DNA from: DASYAE01 sp036501535
GTDB taxonomy: Bacteria > Actinomycetota > Actinomycetes > Streptomycetales > Catenulisporaceae
Assembly: GCA_036501535.1 (NCBI GenBank)
Contig: DASYAE010000155.1
Coordinates: 1-28,423 of the forward strand
Direction of reading: 5' to 3'
DNA length: 28,423 bases
The notes beneath the pieces were generated by a model. It saw nothing but the letters and a program-made list of their open reading frames with translations, was not told where the DNA came from and ran no database searches. The position numbers and the translations under genes were made by a program. Of the stretch, positions 1-7,730 are shown piece by piece. Position 1 is the stretch's first letter; every line of letters begins with the position of its first letter.

Positions 1-2
1 TC

Positions 3-77
3 GAGATGGCCTTCGACGGACGCCTGCACCCCGAGCAGGACTCAGCCGTCGGAGTGAAAACCGGCGACACACCCTAA
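3..77 (+). CDS. C-terminal tail of an unidentified protein (partial)
   Basis: An open frame enters from the left edge and stops at TAA 75-77, giving 24 residues that end in VKTGDTP. It is too short to assign to a family. The codons mostly end in G or C, as expected of real coding sequence here. The 63 bases between its stop and the insertion sequence at 141 show no gene. It could be the end of a neighbouring mobile-element gene or of a host gene. Confidence 0.35.
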   Translation, partial: EMAFDGRLHPEQDSAVGVKTGDTP

Positions 78-140
78 AGTCCGACCCCTGATTCACCGAT
101 ACTCCAAGTAGACCAACGCCCACCAAAAGAGACACAGACC

Positions 141-156
141 CTGGCGAAGTCGGGCT
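141..156. repeat. Left terminal inverted repeat of the IS1182-type element
   Basis: This sequence matches the complement of 1906-1921 at 14 of 16 positions, with the first ten bases identical. It lies 5 bp beyond the transposase stop codon, where the terminus of such an element is expected. Confidence 0.8.
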
Positions 157-161
157 GCTGG

Positions 162-1851
162 TCAGGCGGGTGTTAGCCCGAGGCTGTGGCAGAGCATGGA
201 TATTCTGGTGGGTCGGCGTGGCGGTGTCGGTTTGTCGTAGTGGTCGCCGAGGCGGCAGATGTTGAGGGCGATGGCGGTGCATACGTTCTGCAGGTGGGTT
301 TTCGCCAGGCCGCGGTAGCGGGCGTGGCGTAGGTCGGGGCCGCGTACGGCCTGGGAGATGGTGCCCTCGATCCCGGCGCGCTTGTTGTAGAGCGTCTTGC
401 ACGCGGGGTCGTTCTGGTCGGTTCGGTTCGCGACGACGGCGTCACGCACGTCTTGCGGCGGGACGGTCAGGCGGCGCGGGGTGGGCAACGCCGCCCGAGT
501 GCACTGGTCGCGCTGATCGCAGGGTACGCAGTCGCGGCGGGAGAAGGCGAAGGTGACCAGGCCCCGTTTGTCCGGGCGCATGGAGCGGCTGATCGCGCTG
601 GCCGGGCAGCGCGCGCACCCGGCTTGCCAGTCGACCTCGAAGTCGTAGGGGGTGTACAGGTCGGTCTTGGCGTTGCGGCCGTTGCGCGCGGTGATCGGCG
701 CGATCAGGGCGATCCCGGCGGCGGCCGAGGTACCCAGGTTCTCGGCGCTGGGGTATCCGGCGTCCATCAGGTGCTCGCCGGGGGGCAGGCCGCGGGCGGT
801 GAGTTTGGCCTGGATCGGGGCGGTGGCGGTCACGTCCGGGTCGGTGGCCGCGGTGGTGTGCACGTCGGTGACCAGGTGCGGCAGGTCCTGGTCGCAGGAT
901 TCGGTCAGGTGGACCTTGGCCCCGACCTACTCCAGGTCCTCGTCCTGGCCCCGGCCTTTGGTGCTGTAGCGCACCTCGGGGTCGTGCGGGCAGTGTATCC
1001 GGGTGTGTGAGGGCGCCAACCGCTCGGCGTCGCGTAGCCGCCACCCGCCCTTCCCGTCGGCCTGGACCTGCTGGTCCCACCACCTCGCGCACCAGCGCGA
1101 GGGCGGGCAGCCGGTTGAGCCAGTGCGCTGACGGATCGGCGTCGATCGCGGCCAGCAGCGACGCGCCGTCCGCCGCGATCTGCCGGGCCAGGGTGTCCGC
1201 GCTGGTCTTCGAACTGCCGCGCCCGAGCAGTCGGGCCAACTCCACCCGCCGCCCGTACCGCTCGGCCCACCCGGCATCCAGCAACGGCACCAGCAGTCCC
1301 GGGCTCAGCGCCGCGATCTCCTCCAGCGCGCAGCGCAGCGACTCCCCGACCAGCTCGATCCGGTTCAGGACGCGCACCGCGCCGAGCACGTGCGTGGAAT
1401 CGGTGCGCGCCCGCCCCCGGGCCCGCACCAGCCCGGCATCCTTGAGCCGGGCGATCATCACGTCGAACAGGGCGTCCGCGCGCCCGGTCTCGGCCAGCCG
1501 CGCCCGAAACTCGCACAACACCGACGCGTCGAACCCCGTCGCCTCCAGTTCCAGGCCCAGCAGGTACTTCCACGAGATCCGGTCCGCCATCGCCGCCACC
1601 GCGTCCCGGTCCGAGAGGCGGTGCAGGAACTGCAGCACCGTGACCATCGCCAACAGCGCCGGCGAGACGGACGGCTGCCCACGCTCCGGATACATCCCGG
1701 CGAACGCCTCCGCCGTGAAGTCCTCGTCCGCGAACAGCGGACCCAACTCGTCACGCACCCGCATCTCATCCGTGCCCCGCGGATGCACCTTCCACGCCAG
1801 CGCAGCTGTGGCCTGCGCAATCTCCCCCACGGCAACCGGACGCAACACCAC
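162..1851 (-). pseudogene. IS1182-family transposase, frameshift plus nonsense codon
   Basis: The reading frame resembles the RNase H-like DDE transposases of the IS1182 family. The N-terminal InsH-like domain has LLAMVTVLQFLHRLSDRDAV and WKYLLGLEL. Then come ARTDSTHV, which carries the first catalytic Asp, DAGYPSAENL with the second Asp, a Cys-rich CARC...CVPCDQRDQC block, and NKRAGIEGTISQ with the likely catalytic Glu. The GTG at 1849-1851 is chosen because the protein then begins VVLRPV, as relatives do, behind an AAGGGG. Two lesions kill it. One base is lost near 1075, after ALVREVV, shifting the frame. A TAG at about 927-929 follows GQDEDLE, where Trp is likely. Three open segments can be joined into one family-like protein of about 560 residues. 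The element cannot move by itself. Confidence 0.88.
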
Positions 1852-1905
1852 AGACCCCTTACACAACCACCGAATCGGACATCTACGATGTTGCCACAAG
1901 ATCAG

Positions 1906-1921
1906 AGGCCTACTTCGCCAG
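1906..1921. repeat. Right terminal inverted repeat of the IS1182-type element
   Basis: Its complement matches the left end at 141-156 with two mismatches. It lies 54 bp upstream of the transposase start and 73 bp before the ATG of the ATP-grasp gene on the other strand. Confidence 0.8.
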
Positions 1922-1994
1922 CAGAATCAGTGCTCCTCCATGTTTCCCTTTGTTACGACTCATGGCGGCAACACCCCAGTGCTATGAATTACCT

Positions 1995-3530
1995 ATGGGA
2001 GGCCTCCTCGACAGGTATCCGCATGGCCCCGCCTACGACGAGATGTTCGGGGCGGACGGCCTCCCGCATGCCCATATGAAGGCGCTGCACGACGCCCTGC
2101 AGATGCTCACCGGCGACGACCTGGCGCGGCGTGCGGCGGCGCGGGACAGCAGTTTCCGTGACCAGGGCGTCACCTACTCCCACGCGGGCGAGGATTGGGT
2201 CTTCCCGCTCGACCTGATCCCGCGGGTGATCCCGGCGGCCGAGTGGGAGCTCGTCGAAGCGGGCGTCATCCAGCGGGTACGTGCGCTGGAGGCGTTCCTC
2301 GCCGACATCTACGGGGCCGCGCAGGTCGTCCGCGACGGAGTGGTGCCGCGCTCGCTGATCACCACCTCGGCGGGCTTCTGCCGCTCCGTGCAGGGCATCC
2401 GCCCTCCGAACGGAGCACGGATCCAGCTGGCCGGCATCGACCTCGTCCGCGACCAGGCAGGAGTCCTGCGCGTACTTGAGGACAATCTGCGCGTGCCGTC
2501 CGGCATGTCCTACACGGTGGAGAACCGGCGGACCATGGCGCGTGTCTTCCCCGGCCTGTTCCTGGAACAACAGGTGCGGCCGGTCGCGCCCTATCCGGGT
2601 CGGCTTCTGGACGCGTTGCGGCGGTCTGCGCCAGCCGGCGTGGAACAGCCCACTGTCGTGCTGCTCACCCCCGGCGTGCACAACGCCGCGTATTTCGAGC
2701 ACGCCTTCCTGGCCCGCAAGATGGGCATCGAGCTGGTCGAGGGCCAGGATCTCTACTGCCGCGACTATTTCCTGTACATGCGCAGCATGGGCGGGCAGCA
2801 GCGGGTGGACGTCGTCTACCGGCGTGTCAACGACGACTTCCTCGACCCGGTGCACTTCAGGCCCGACTCCATCGTGGGATGCCCGGGCATCCTGAACGCG
2901 GCGCGGGCCGGCAATGTCACGGTCGCCAACGCGATCGGCAACGGGGTCGCCGACGACAAGCTGGCCTACACCTATGTTCCGGAGCTGATCGACTACTACC
3001 TGGGCGAGCGACCGCTGCTGACCAACGTCACGACCTACCGGCTCGACGATCCGGACGTCCGGATCGAGTGCCTCGCCCGGCTCGACCAGCTGGTGGTGAA
3101 GCCGGTGGAGGGCTCCGGCGGCGCCGGCATCGTCATCGGGCCGCAGGCCTCCGACGCCGAGCTGGCCGCGGTGCGCGCACGCGTGCTGGCCGAACCGCGG
3201 GCGTGGATCGCGCAGGAGACGGTACTGCTGTCGACCTCGCCGTCGCAGATCGGTGACCGGCTGTTGCCCAGGCACATCGACCTGCGGCCGTTCGCGGTCA
3301 ACGACGGCGAGCAGATCAGTGTGCTGCCCGGCGGATTGACCCGGGTGGCGCTCCGGGCGGGAAGCATGATCGTCAACTCCAGCCAGGGCGGCGGCTCCAA
3401 GGACACATGGGTTCTCACCTCGCAGCCGCACGAGGTACCGGAGGCGGACGGCCCGCCTTCGTTCCCCGCGCAGGCGGTGCGGGGAACCGTCCCGGACCGC
3501 GGCCCGCGCCGCGACCAGCCGCAGCAGTGA
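1995..3530 (+). CDS. Circularly permuted ATP-grasp protein (CP_ATPgrasp, DUF404/DUF407 type)
   Basis: This 511-residue cytoplasmic protein belongs to the circularly permuted ATP-grasp group, predicted to form amide or peptide bonds by activating a carboxylate with ATP. The substrate is unknown. Supporting blocks are FRDQGVTY near residue 54, FPLDLIPRVI near 70, LEDNLRVPSGMSY at about 161-173, the Gly-rich VVKPVEGSGGAGIVIGP near 366, AQETVLLSTSPS near 404, DLRPFAV near 429 and SSQGGGSKDTWVL near 461. The ATG at 1995 gives MGGLLDRYPHGPAYDEMF, which aligns with family N-termini. No good ribosome-binding site precedes it, perhaps because the insertion sequence ends 73 bp upstream. In-frame starts at 1950 and 1962 add residues unlike the family. 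The alpha-E gene follows after 10 bp. Confidence 0.9.
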   Translation: MGGLLDRYPHGPAYDEMFGADGLPHAHMKALHDALQMLTGDDLARRAAARDSSFRDQGVTYSHAGEDWVFPLDLIPRVIPAAEWELVEAGVIQRVRALEAFLADIYGAAQVVRDGVVPRSLITTSAGFCRSVQGIRPPNGARIQLAGIDLVRDQAGVLRVLEDNLRVPSGMSYTVENRRTMARVFPGLFLEQQVRPVAPYPGRLLDALRRSAPAGVEQPTVVLLTPGVHNAAYFEHAFLARKMGIELVEGQDLYCRDYFLYMRSMGGQQRVDVVYRRVNDDFLDPVHFRPDSIVGCPGILNAARAGNVTVANAIGNGVADDKLAYTYVPELIDYYLGERPLLTNVTTYRLDDPDVRIECLARLDQLVVKPVEGSGGAGIVIGPQASDAELAAVRARVLAEPRAWIAQETVLLSTSPSQIGDRLLPRHIDLRPFAVNDGEQISVLPGGLTRVALRAGSMIVNSSQGGGSKDTWVLTSQPHEVPEADGPPSFPAQAVRGTVPDRGPRRDQPQQ

Positions 3531-3540
3531 GCGGGCCGCG

Positions 3541-4488
3541 ATGTTGAGCCGGGTCGCCGAGGCGCTGTTCTGGGTCGGACGGTATGTGGAGCGGGCCGAG
3601 GACACCGCCCGGCTGCTCGACGTGCACTTCCACGAGGTGCTGGAGGACCCGCGCGTGGACGAGGCGGACGCCTGCGCCGTCCTGCTGACCGTGATGGGGG
3701 TCTCCGAGCAGACCGCGCGGCAGCACCAGAGCATCAGGGCTCTGCTTGATCTGCTGGGCTACGACGAGGCCACGCACATCTCGATCGTCGGCGCGCTGGT
3801 CGCCGCCTGGCAGAACGCCAGGAGCGCCCGGGAGGCGCTCTCGGCGGAGATCTGGGAGTGCCTGAACTCCACGCGCAACTCCCTGCCGGCCCGGGTGGCG
3901 GCCGCCCGGGACTTCGGCCCCGCGCCGTTCTTCTCCTACGTGCGCGAGCGCGCGGCCGCCTTCGCGGGCTATGCCGAAGCGGGAATGAGCCGGGACGCGA
4001 GCTACGACGTGCTGGTCCTCGGGCGCAGTCTGGAGCGGGTGGACATGACCGCGCGCCTGCTTGCCGCCCGGGTCGGCGTCGGGAGCCGGAGCGAGGGCTG
4101 GACCTCGATCCTGCGCGCGTGCTCCGCCCACGACGCCTACCTGCGTACGTATCAGCAGGATGTCACGGCTCCCCGGGTGGCGGAGTTCCTCCTGCTGGAC
4201 CGGCTCTTCCCCCGGTCGGCATTCCACGCCCTGCGAGCCGGGGAGGATGCGCTGGCCCGCCTGGACCCGGTGTCGGGCCGGTCCGCGCTGGGCGATCCGG
4301 CCCGCCGGGCGATCGGCCGCGCCCGCACCGACCTGGAGTTCCTTTCCGCCGCGAATCTCCTCGCCGACCTGCCGGACCGGCTGCTCGGATTGCAGCGGAC
4401 CGTGTCGGTGATCAGCGAGTCGGTGACCCAGAGCCTGTTCGCGGGGTCGCCGCCGCTGCGGTGGAGTATCGAGGAGCCGGCCGGATGA
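3541..4488 (+). CDS. Alpha-E domain protein (DUF403 family)
   Basis: This 315-residue, largely helical protein begins MLSRVAEALFWVGRYVERAE, the family signature (FW.GRY.ERAE.TAR). It continues with repeated Arg/Glu-rich helices such as ARLLDVHFHEVL and a C-terminal SVISESVTQSLFAG. Alpha-E proteins almost always accompany a circularly permuted ATP-grasp protein and a transglutaminase, and are thought to be partners in peptide tagging. Their biochemical role is not established. The gene starts 10 bp after the ATP-grasp stop, behind GAGCGGG, and its TGA overlaps the next ATG in ATGA, so the three genes are very probably one translationally coupled transcript. The length is normal for the family. 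Confidence 0.9.
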   Translation: MLSRVAEALFWVGRYVERAEDTARLLDVHFHEVLEDPRVDEADACAVLLTVMGVSEQTARQHQSIRALLDLLGYDEATHISIVGALVAAWQNARSAREALSAEIWECLNSTRNSLPARVAAARDFGPAPFFSYVRERAAAFAGYAEAGMSRDASYDVLVLGRSLERVDMTARLLAARVGVGSRSEGWTSILRACSAHDAYLRTYQQDVTAPRVAEFLLLDRLFPRSAFHALRAGEDALARLDPVSGRSALGDPARRAIGRARTDLEFLSAANLLADLPDRLLGLQRTVSVISESVTQSLFAGSPPLRWSIEEPAG

Positions 4489-5330
4489 GCTGGCAGATCG
4501 CGATCCGGCACCGCACCGGCTACCGGTATGCCACGCCGGTTCGGGCGTCGTACAACGAAGCGCGGTTGACTCCGCCGAGCCTCGAAGGACATCAGCGCAC
4601 TCTGCGGGCCGACCTCGCCATCACACCCGGGGTCCGGCCGTTGCGCTACATCGACTACTGGGGCACGACGGTCGACGCGTTCGACATCCACGTCCCGCAT
4701 ACCGAGCTCGTCGTTCTCGCGACATCGACGGTCGAGACCATCGGCCCGCGGCCCGCGGCGGTGAGCGTCGGCTGGCCCGATCTGGCGGATCCGGCGGTCA
4801 CGGACCGCTTCGCCGAACTGCTCGCCGCCTCGCGGTACGTCCCGGTGGAGCCGGAAGTGGCCGCGGTCGGCCGGTCCCTTCGCGTCGGTTCGACGCCTTT
4901 GCAGGCCGGGCGGCGCGCTGCCGAATGGACGCACGAGACACTGCGCTATGAGCAGGGCGCGACGCACGTGCGCACTTCGTCAGCCCAGGCCCGTGCCGCC
5001 GGCGCGGGAGTATGCCAGGACTTCGCCCACGTCACCCTCGCGCTGTTGCGCGCGGTCGGGCTGCCCGCCCGCTACGTCTCCGGCTACCTGCACCCGACGG
5101 TGGATGCCGGGGTCGGGGAGACGGTCGCCGGCGAGAGCCACGCCTGGGTGGAGTTCTGGACGGGCGACTGGGTGGCGCTCGACCCGACCAGCATGGCCGA
5201 AGTGGGCAGCCGGCACGTTCTGCTGGCCCGCGGCCGCGACTACGCGGATGTCCGGCCGCTGTCCGGCGTCTACTCCGGTTCGGCGCCTGAGAGCTTCGGC
5301 GTCACCGTCGAAATGACCCGGCTCAGATGA
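4485..5330 (+). CDS. Transglutaminase-like cysteine protein, intact triad
   Basis: This 281-residue protein has the bacterial transglutaminase layout: an N-terminal beta domain (IAIRHRTGYRYATPV, then YNEARLTPP) followed by the papain-like core. The triad is visible as Cys177 in GVCQDFAH, His219 in GESHAWVEF and Asp233 in ALDPT. Such proteins act on Gln or Glu side-chain amides or peptide bonds as a peptidase, amidase or transferase. Which applies is not known for this operon type. The start ATG overlaps the alpha-E stop by four bases. There is no signal peptide, so it is probably cytoplasmic and works on the product of the ATP-grasp and alpha-E pair. Confidence 0.9.
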   Translation: MSWQIAIRHRTGYRYATPVRASYNEARLTPPSLEGHQRTLRADLAITPGVRPLRYIDYWGTTVDAFDIHVPHTELVVLATSTVETIGPRPAAVSVGWPDLADPAVTDRFAELLAASRYVPVEPEVAAVGRSLRVGSTPLQAGRRAAEWTHETLRYEQGATHVRTSSAQARAAGAGVCQDFAHVTLALLRAVGLPARYVSGYLHPTVDAGVGETVAGESHAWVEFWTGDWVALDPTSMAEVGSRHVLLARGRDYADVRPLSGVYSGSAPESFGVTVEMTRLR

Positions 5331-5338
5331 ATCGGACG

Positions 5339-5376
5339 CCGACCGCGGGACGCGCCGCTCAGCGCCGATCGGTCGG
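5339..5376. terminator. Possible bidirectional terminator between convergent genes
   Basis: CCGACC at 5339-5344 pairs with GGTCGG at 5371-5376, and GCGC blocks inside could extend the fold. It lies between the stops of two convergent genes at 5330 and 5379. There is no U-tract, which is usual in actinobacteria. The arms are short, so support is modest. Confidence 0.3.
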
Positions 5377-5378
5377 GC

Positions 5379-6227
5379 TCAGGCCGGTTGCTCGTCCGCG
5401 TATACGGTCATGGATTCCAGCAGCGGTGCGCCGAAGGTGGTGACCATGGCCACATCGGACGCGTCTCGTCCGCGTCCGATCACGATCCGGCCCTTGCGCC
5501 GATTGTTGTTGCGCGGATCGAAGGTCCACCATCGATCGCCGAGCCATACCTCCATCCAGGCGGCGAAGTCCATGGGCGCCGGGTCCGGCGGCACGTCCAT
5601 GTCGGGCAGGTAGCCGAAGACGTAGCGGGCCGGGATGTTGAGCGCGCGGCAGAAGGAGATGGCCAGATGGGTGAAATCGCGGCAGACGCCGAACCCTGAG
5701 GCGTTGGCGTCCACCGCCGTCGTTCCGGCCCGGCTGCTGCCGTAGCTGAATGTCAGGTGGCTGTTGACGTGGCCGCAGATCGCCTGGACCCGGCGATAGC
5801 CGGTGGGCATGGCGCCGAAGCGCGACCAGGCTTCGTCGCCGAGGATGTCCGGGAGGCAGTAGCGGCTGGGGAGAGTGTAGATGAGGGCCTCGTCGGGCAG
5901 GTCGTCCGGCGACAGCTCCGGTGCGCGCTCATCGGCGTCCTCGGTCGCGTCGGGCACGGTCACCAAGGCCTCATAGCGCAGCACGGTACGCCCTGCGGGG
6001 AGTATCACCCGCACACACGGATTTCCGTAGAGGTCGGTGTAGTGGCGGGTGCGTGCCTGTGGCTCCAGCGACCACTGCTGCTTCGCGAGGGCGATCGGCG
6101 CGGCGTCCTGCGGTTCTATCTGGAAGACCGCCGGGGTGTCTATGGCAGCGGTATGGACGAATTCGCATCCCACTTGTACCCGGCGTATGGCCATGGCCTC
6201 ATCGTGCTCTCGTGTTGTTGCGATCAC
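5379..6227 (-). CDS. Second transglutaminase-family protein, catalytic His replaced
   Basis: This protein of about 282 residues has the transglutaminase core and a different N-terminal domain (RVQVGCEFVHTAAIDTPAV). Cys182 lies in FGVCRDFTH and Asp237 in WWTFDPRNN. The segment that normally carries the catalytic His reads MDFAAWMEV, so Ala222 stands where the neighbour has His in ESHAW. Activity may be lost or altered. The C-terminal RIVIGRGRDASDVAM is typical of the subfamily. The start is taken as GTG 6225-6227, one base after the upstream peptidase stop (TAA-C-GTG), suggesting coupled translation. An internal ATG at 6194 would remove 11 residues and fits some relatives. It converges on the ATP-grasp operon. 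Confidence 0.85.
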   Translation of the reverse strand: MIATTREHDEAMAIRRVQVGCEFVHTAAIDTPAVFQIEPQDAAPIALAKQQWSLEPQARTRHYTDLYGNPCVRVILPAGRTVLRYEALVTVPDATEDADERAPELSPDDLPDEALIYTLPSRYCLPDILGDEAWSRFGAMPTGYRRVQAICGHVNSHLTFSYGSSRAGTTAVDANASGFGVCRDFTHLAISFCRALNIPARYVFGYLPDMDVPPDPAPMDFAAWMEVWLGDRWWTFDPRNNNRRKGRIVIGRGRDASDVAMVTTFGAPLLESMTVYADEQPA

Positions 6228-6228
6228 G

Positions 6229-7377
6229 TTACCCGCCGTCAGACGAACCCAGATGTTCGAGGAACTCCGTCAGCGCCCGATGGTAGGGGACGATGGTGGG
6301 GATCTCGGCGTATTCCTCGGGGCCGTGCTGTCCCGCGCCGCCGACACCGAAGGCGACCGCGGCGATTCCGCGTCCGGAGTAGAACCCGCCATCGCTGGCA
6401 CCGTGCTTGTACAGGAAATCGGCGGGGTAGCCCTGGCTCTGCGCCGCCCGCCGCAGCTCCCTAATCTCCGGGCGGTCGTGGTCCGCGTGCTGCGGCGGGT
6501 CGTACTGGTCGAGGGTGACCTCGACATCGGGCTCGCAGAAGGTCCGCAGGTGCTCGGTGACCTCCTGGAGCGTCCTGCCGTCGAAGTCGGCGTCCTCGGC
6601 CGGAAAACGGATGTCGAGCCACGCCTCGGCCCGGGCCGGAATCTGGTTGAAGGCCCGGTTGGGCGTGTCCAATCTGGCGAGGTTCACCGTCGTGCGCCAG
6701 ACTTCCTCGGTGGCCGCCGGATATCCGGCCATCAGCCGTGCCACTGTATTGACCAGCTTGAGCAGGGCATTGTCACCGAGCCACGGATAGGCGCCATGGC
6801 CGGTGCGACCGCCAGCCCGCAGAATCGCCCGCACCTGCCCTTTGGAGTCGGCCACGATGTTCAGGCGGCTGTGCTCACCGATGACGACGAACACCCCGGT
6901 CACGCCCTGTTGGATCTGGTGCAGTGTGCCGTCGCGGCCGCCCACTTCCTCGTCGGTGACGAGCTGCAACGCCAGCGGGTAGGGCAGGTCCGCTGCTGTC
7001 TCCCGGAATACCTGGGCCTGGACGAGCGCCGACACCTTCATGTCCTGAGCACCGCGTGCATAGAGCCGATCACCGTCGCGGCGTGCCTGGAACTGTTCGG
7101 GCTCGCCCGGCACCACATCGAGGTGCGCGTTGAGGATCACGCGGAACTCCGGGCGCTCGGCGCCGTCGAAGCGGTGAGCGTAGACGAGTGCGCTCGGCTT
7201 GCCGCTGGATTCGAACCGCTCTACGCGGAACCCCGGGCCGATGAAGTCGACGACGAAGTCCACAGCACGTCGGAGCAGTTCGGGCCGGTCCGCTGTCGAC
7301 GGCACGCCAAGCAGATCGACGGCCACACCCAAGAACGCATCGAGGTCCACTCTGCCGTCATGCCCTCTCGCGCCCAT
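6229..7377 (-). CDS. M20-family zinc metallopeptidase or amidohydrolase
   Basis: This 382-residue protein matches the M20/ArgE/CPG2 family, which hydrolyses terminal amide bonds of small peptides or N-acyl amino acids with two zinc ions. Visible landmarks are NAHLDVVP (His85, Asp87), ARGAQDMK (bridging Asp112), TDEEVGG (catalytic Glu143, ligand Glu144), a dimerisation domain starting near GRTGHGAYPWLGDNA, and a late GQHGPEEYAE with a likely last His ligand. There is no signal peptide. It is co-directional and one base apart from the second transglutaminase, and so probably in one operon. A peptide-trimming job beside peptide-forming genes is attractive but inferred. The start is uncertain because AGG lies too close to this ATG. 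Confidence 0.88.
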   Translation of the reverse strand: MGARGHDGRVDLDAFLGVAVDLLGVPSTADRPELLRRAVDFVVDFIGPGFRVERFESSGKPSALVYAHRFDGAERPEFRVILNAHLDVVPGEPEQFQARRDGDRLYARGAQDMKVSALVQAQVFRETAADLPYPLALQLVTDEEVGGRDGTLHQIQQGVTGVFVVIGEHSRLNIVADSKGQVRAILRAGGRTGHGAYPWLGDNALLKLVNTVARLMAGYPAATEEVWRTTVNLARLDTPNRAFNQIPARAEAWLDIRFPAEDADFDGRTLQEVTEHLRTFCEPDVEVTLDQYDPPQHADHDRPEIRELRRAAQSQGYPADFLYKHGASDGGFYSGRGIAAVAFGVGGAGQHGPEEYAEIPTIVPYHRALTEFLEHLGSSDGG

Positions 7378-7393
7378 CCTATTTCAAACCTCG

Positions 7394-7723
7394 CTACATA
7401 GCTTGAACTGCGAGGATTCTGGGGGTTTTCGCCGCTCTCCGATTCTGGCGGGGCGTTGGCCACGGGTCTGTGTTCTGTTTTTGGTGGGCGTGGGCGCGCA
7501 GCCGTGCCAGCGCTTCGGTCACGCTCACGTCCAGCTGGATGCTGATCATGCCGGTGGCCTGGTGCACTGCGGCGCGGTAGGCGGCCGGCTGTTGCCAGCC
7601 CGGCCTGGGCTCACGTCCGGTGCCGGGGACGGCGTCGGGTTCGGCGCACACCTGATGCACCAGCAGCAGCAGGGTGACTGCGTCAGCGAGTGTGAGGGTG
7701 TCTGCGAGCTGCGCGCCGGTCAA
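7394..7723 (-). pseudogene. Fragment of an ANTAR-domain (GAF-ANTAR type) regulator
   Basis: The frame encodes LADAVTLLLL, a Pro/Gly-rich linker and YRAAVHQATGMISIQLDVSV followed by TEALARLRAHA. This is the linker and first part of an ANTAR RNA-binding domain as found after a GAF domain in actinobacteria. ANTAR proteins bind paired hairpins in mRNA leaders and prevent termination. Here the GAF domain is absent, since the gene upstream ends only 7 bp away. After RLRAHA the sequence becomes HQKQNTDPWPTPRQ, with none of the usual last ANTAR helix. Both ends are therefore damaged, and I call it a remnant. A short functional ANTAR-like protein is possible but unlikely. Confidence 0.65.
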
Positions 7724-7730
7724 GCTGGAA

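Larger units (their letters stand above)
141..1921 (-). mobile_element. IS1182-family insertion sequence, inactive
   Basis: A 1.78-kb element is bounded by imperfect terminal inverted repeats. The left end at 141-156 reads CTGGCGAAGTCGGGCT and the complement of the right end at 1906-1921 reads CTGGCGAAGTAGGCCT, 14 of 16 identical. The only gene inside is a broken transposase on the minus strand that almost fills it. No clean target duplication is visible. CAGA occurs at 135-138 and again directly after the right end at 1922-1925, but two extra bases separate the left copy from the repeat. The family is assigned from the transposase. The element sits directly upstream of the ATP-grasp operon. 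Confidence 0.85.

Noticed and set aside
1989..3734. Long minus-strand frame opposite the ATP-grasp gene.
   Set aside because: The plus-strand frame has clear family motifs. The antisense frame is open only because of high third-position GC.
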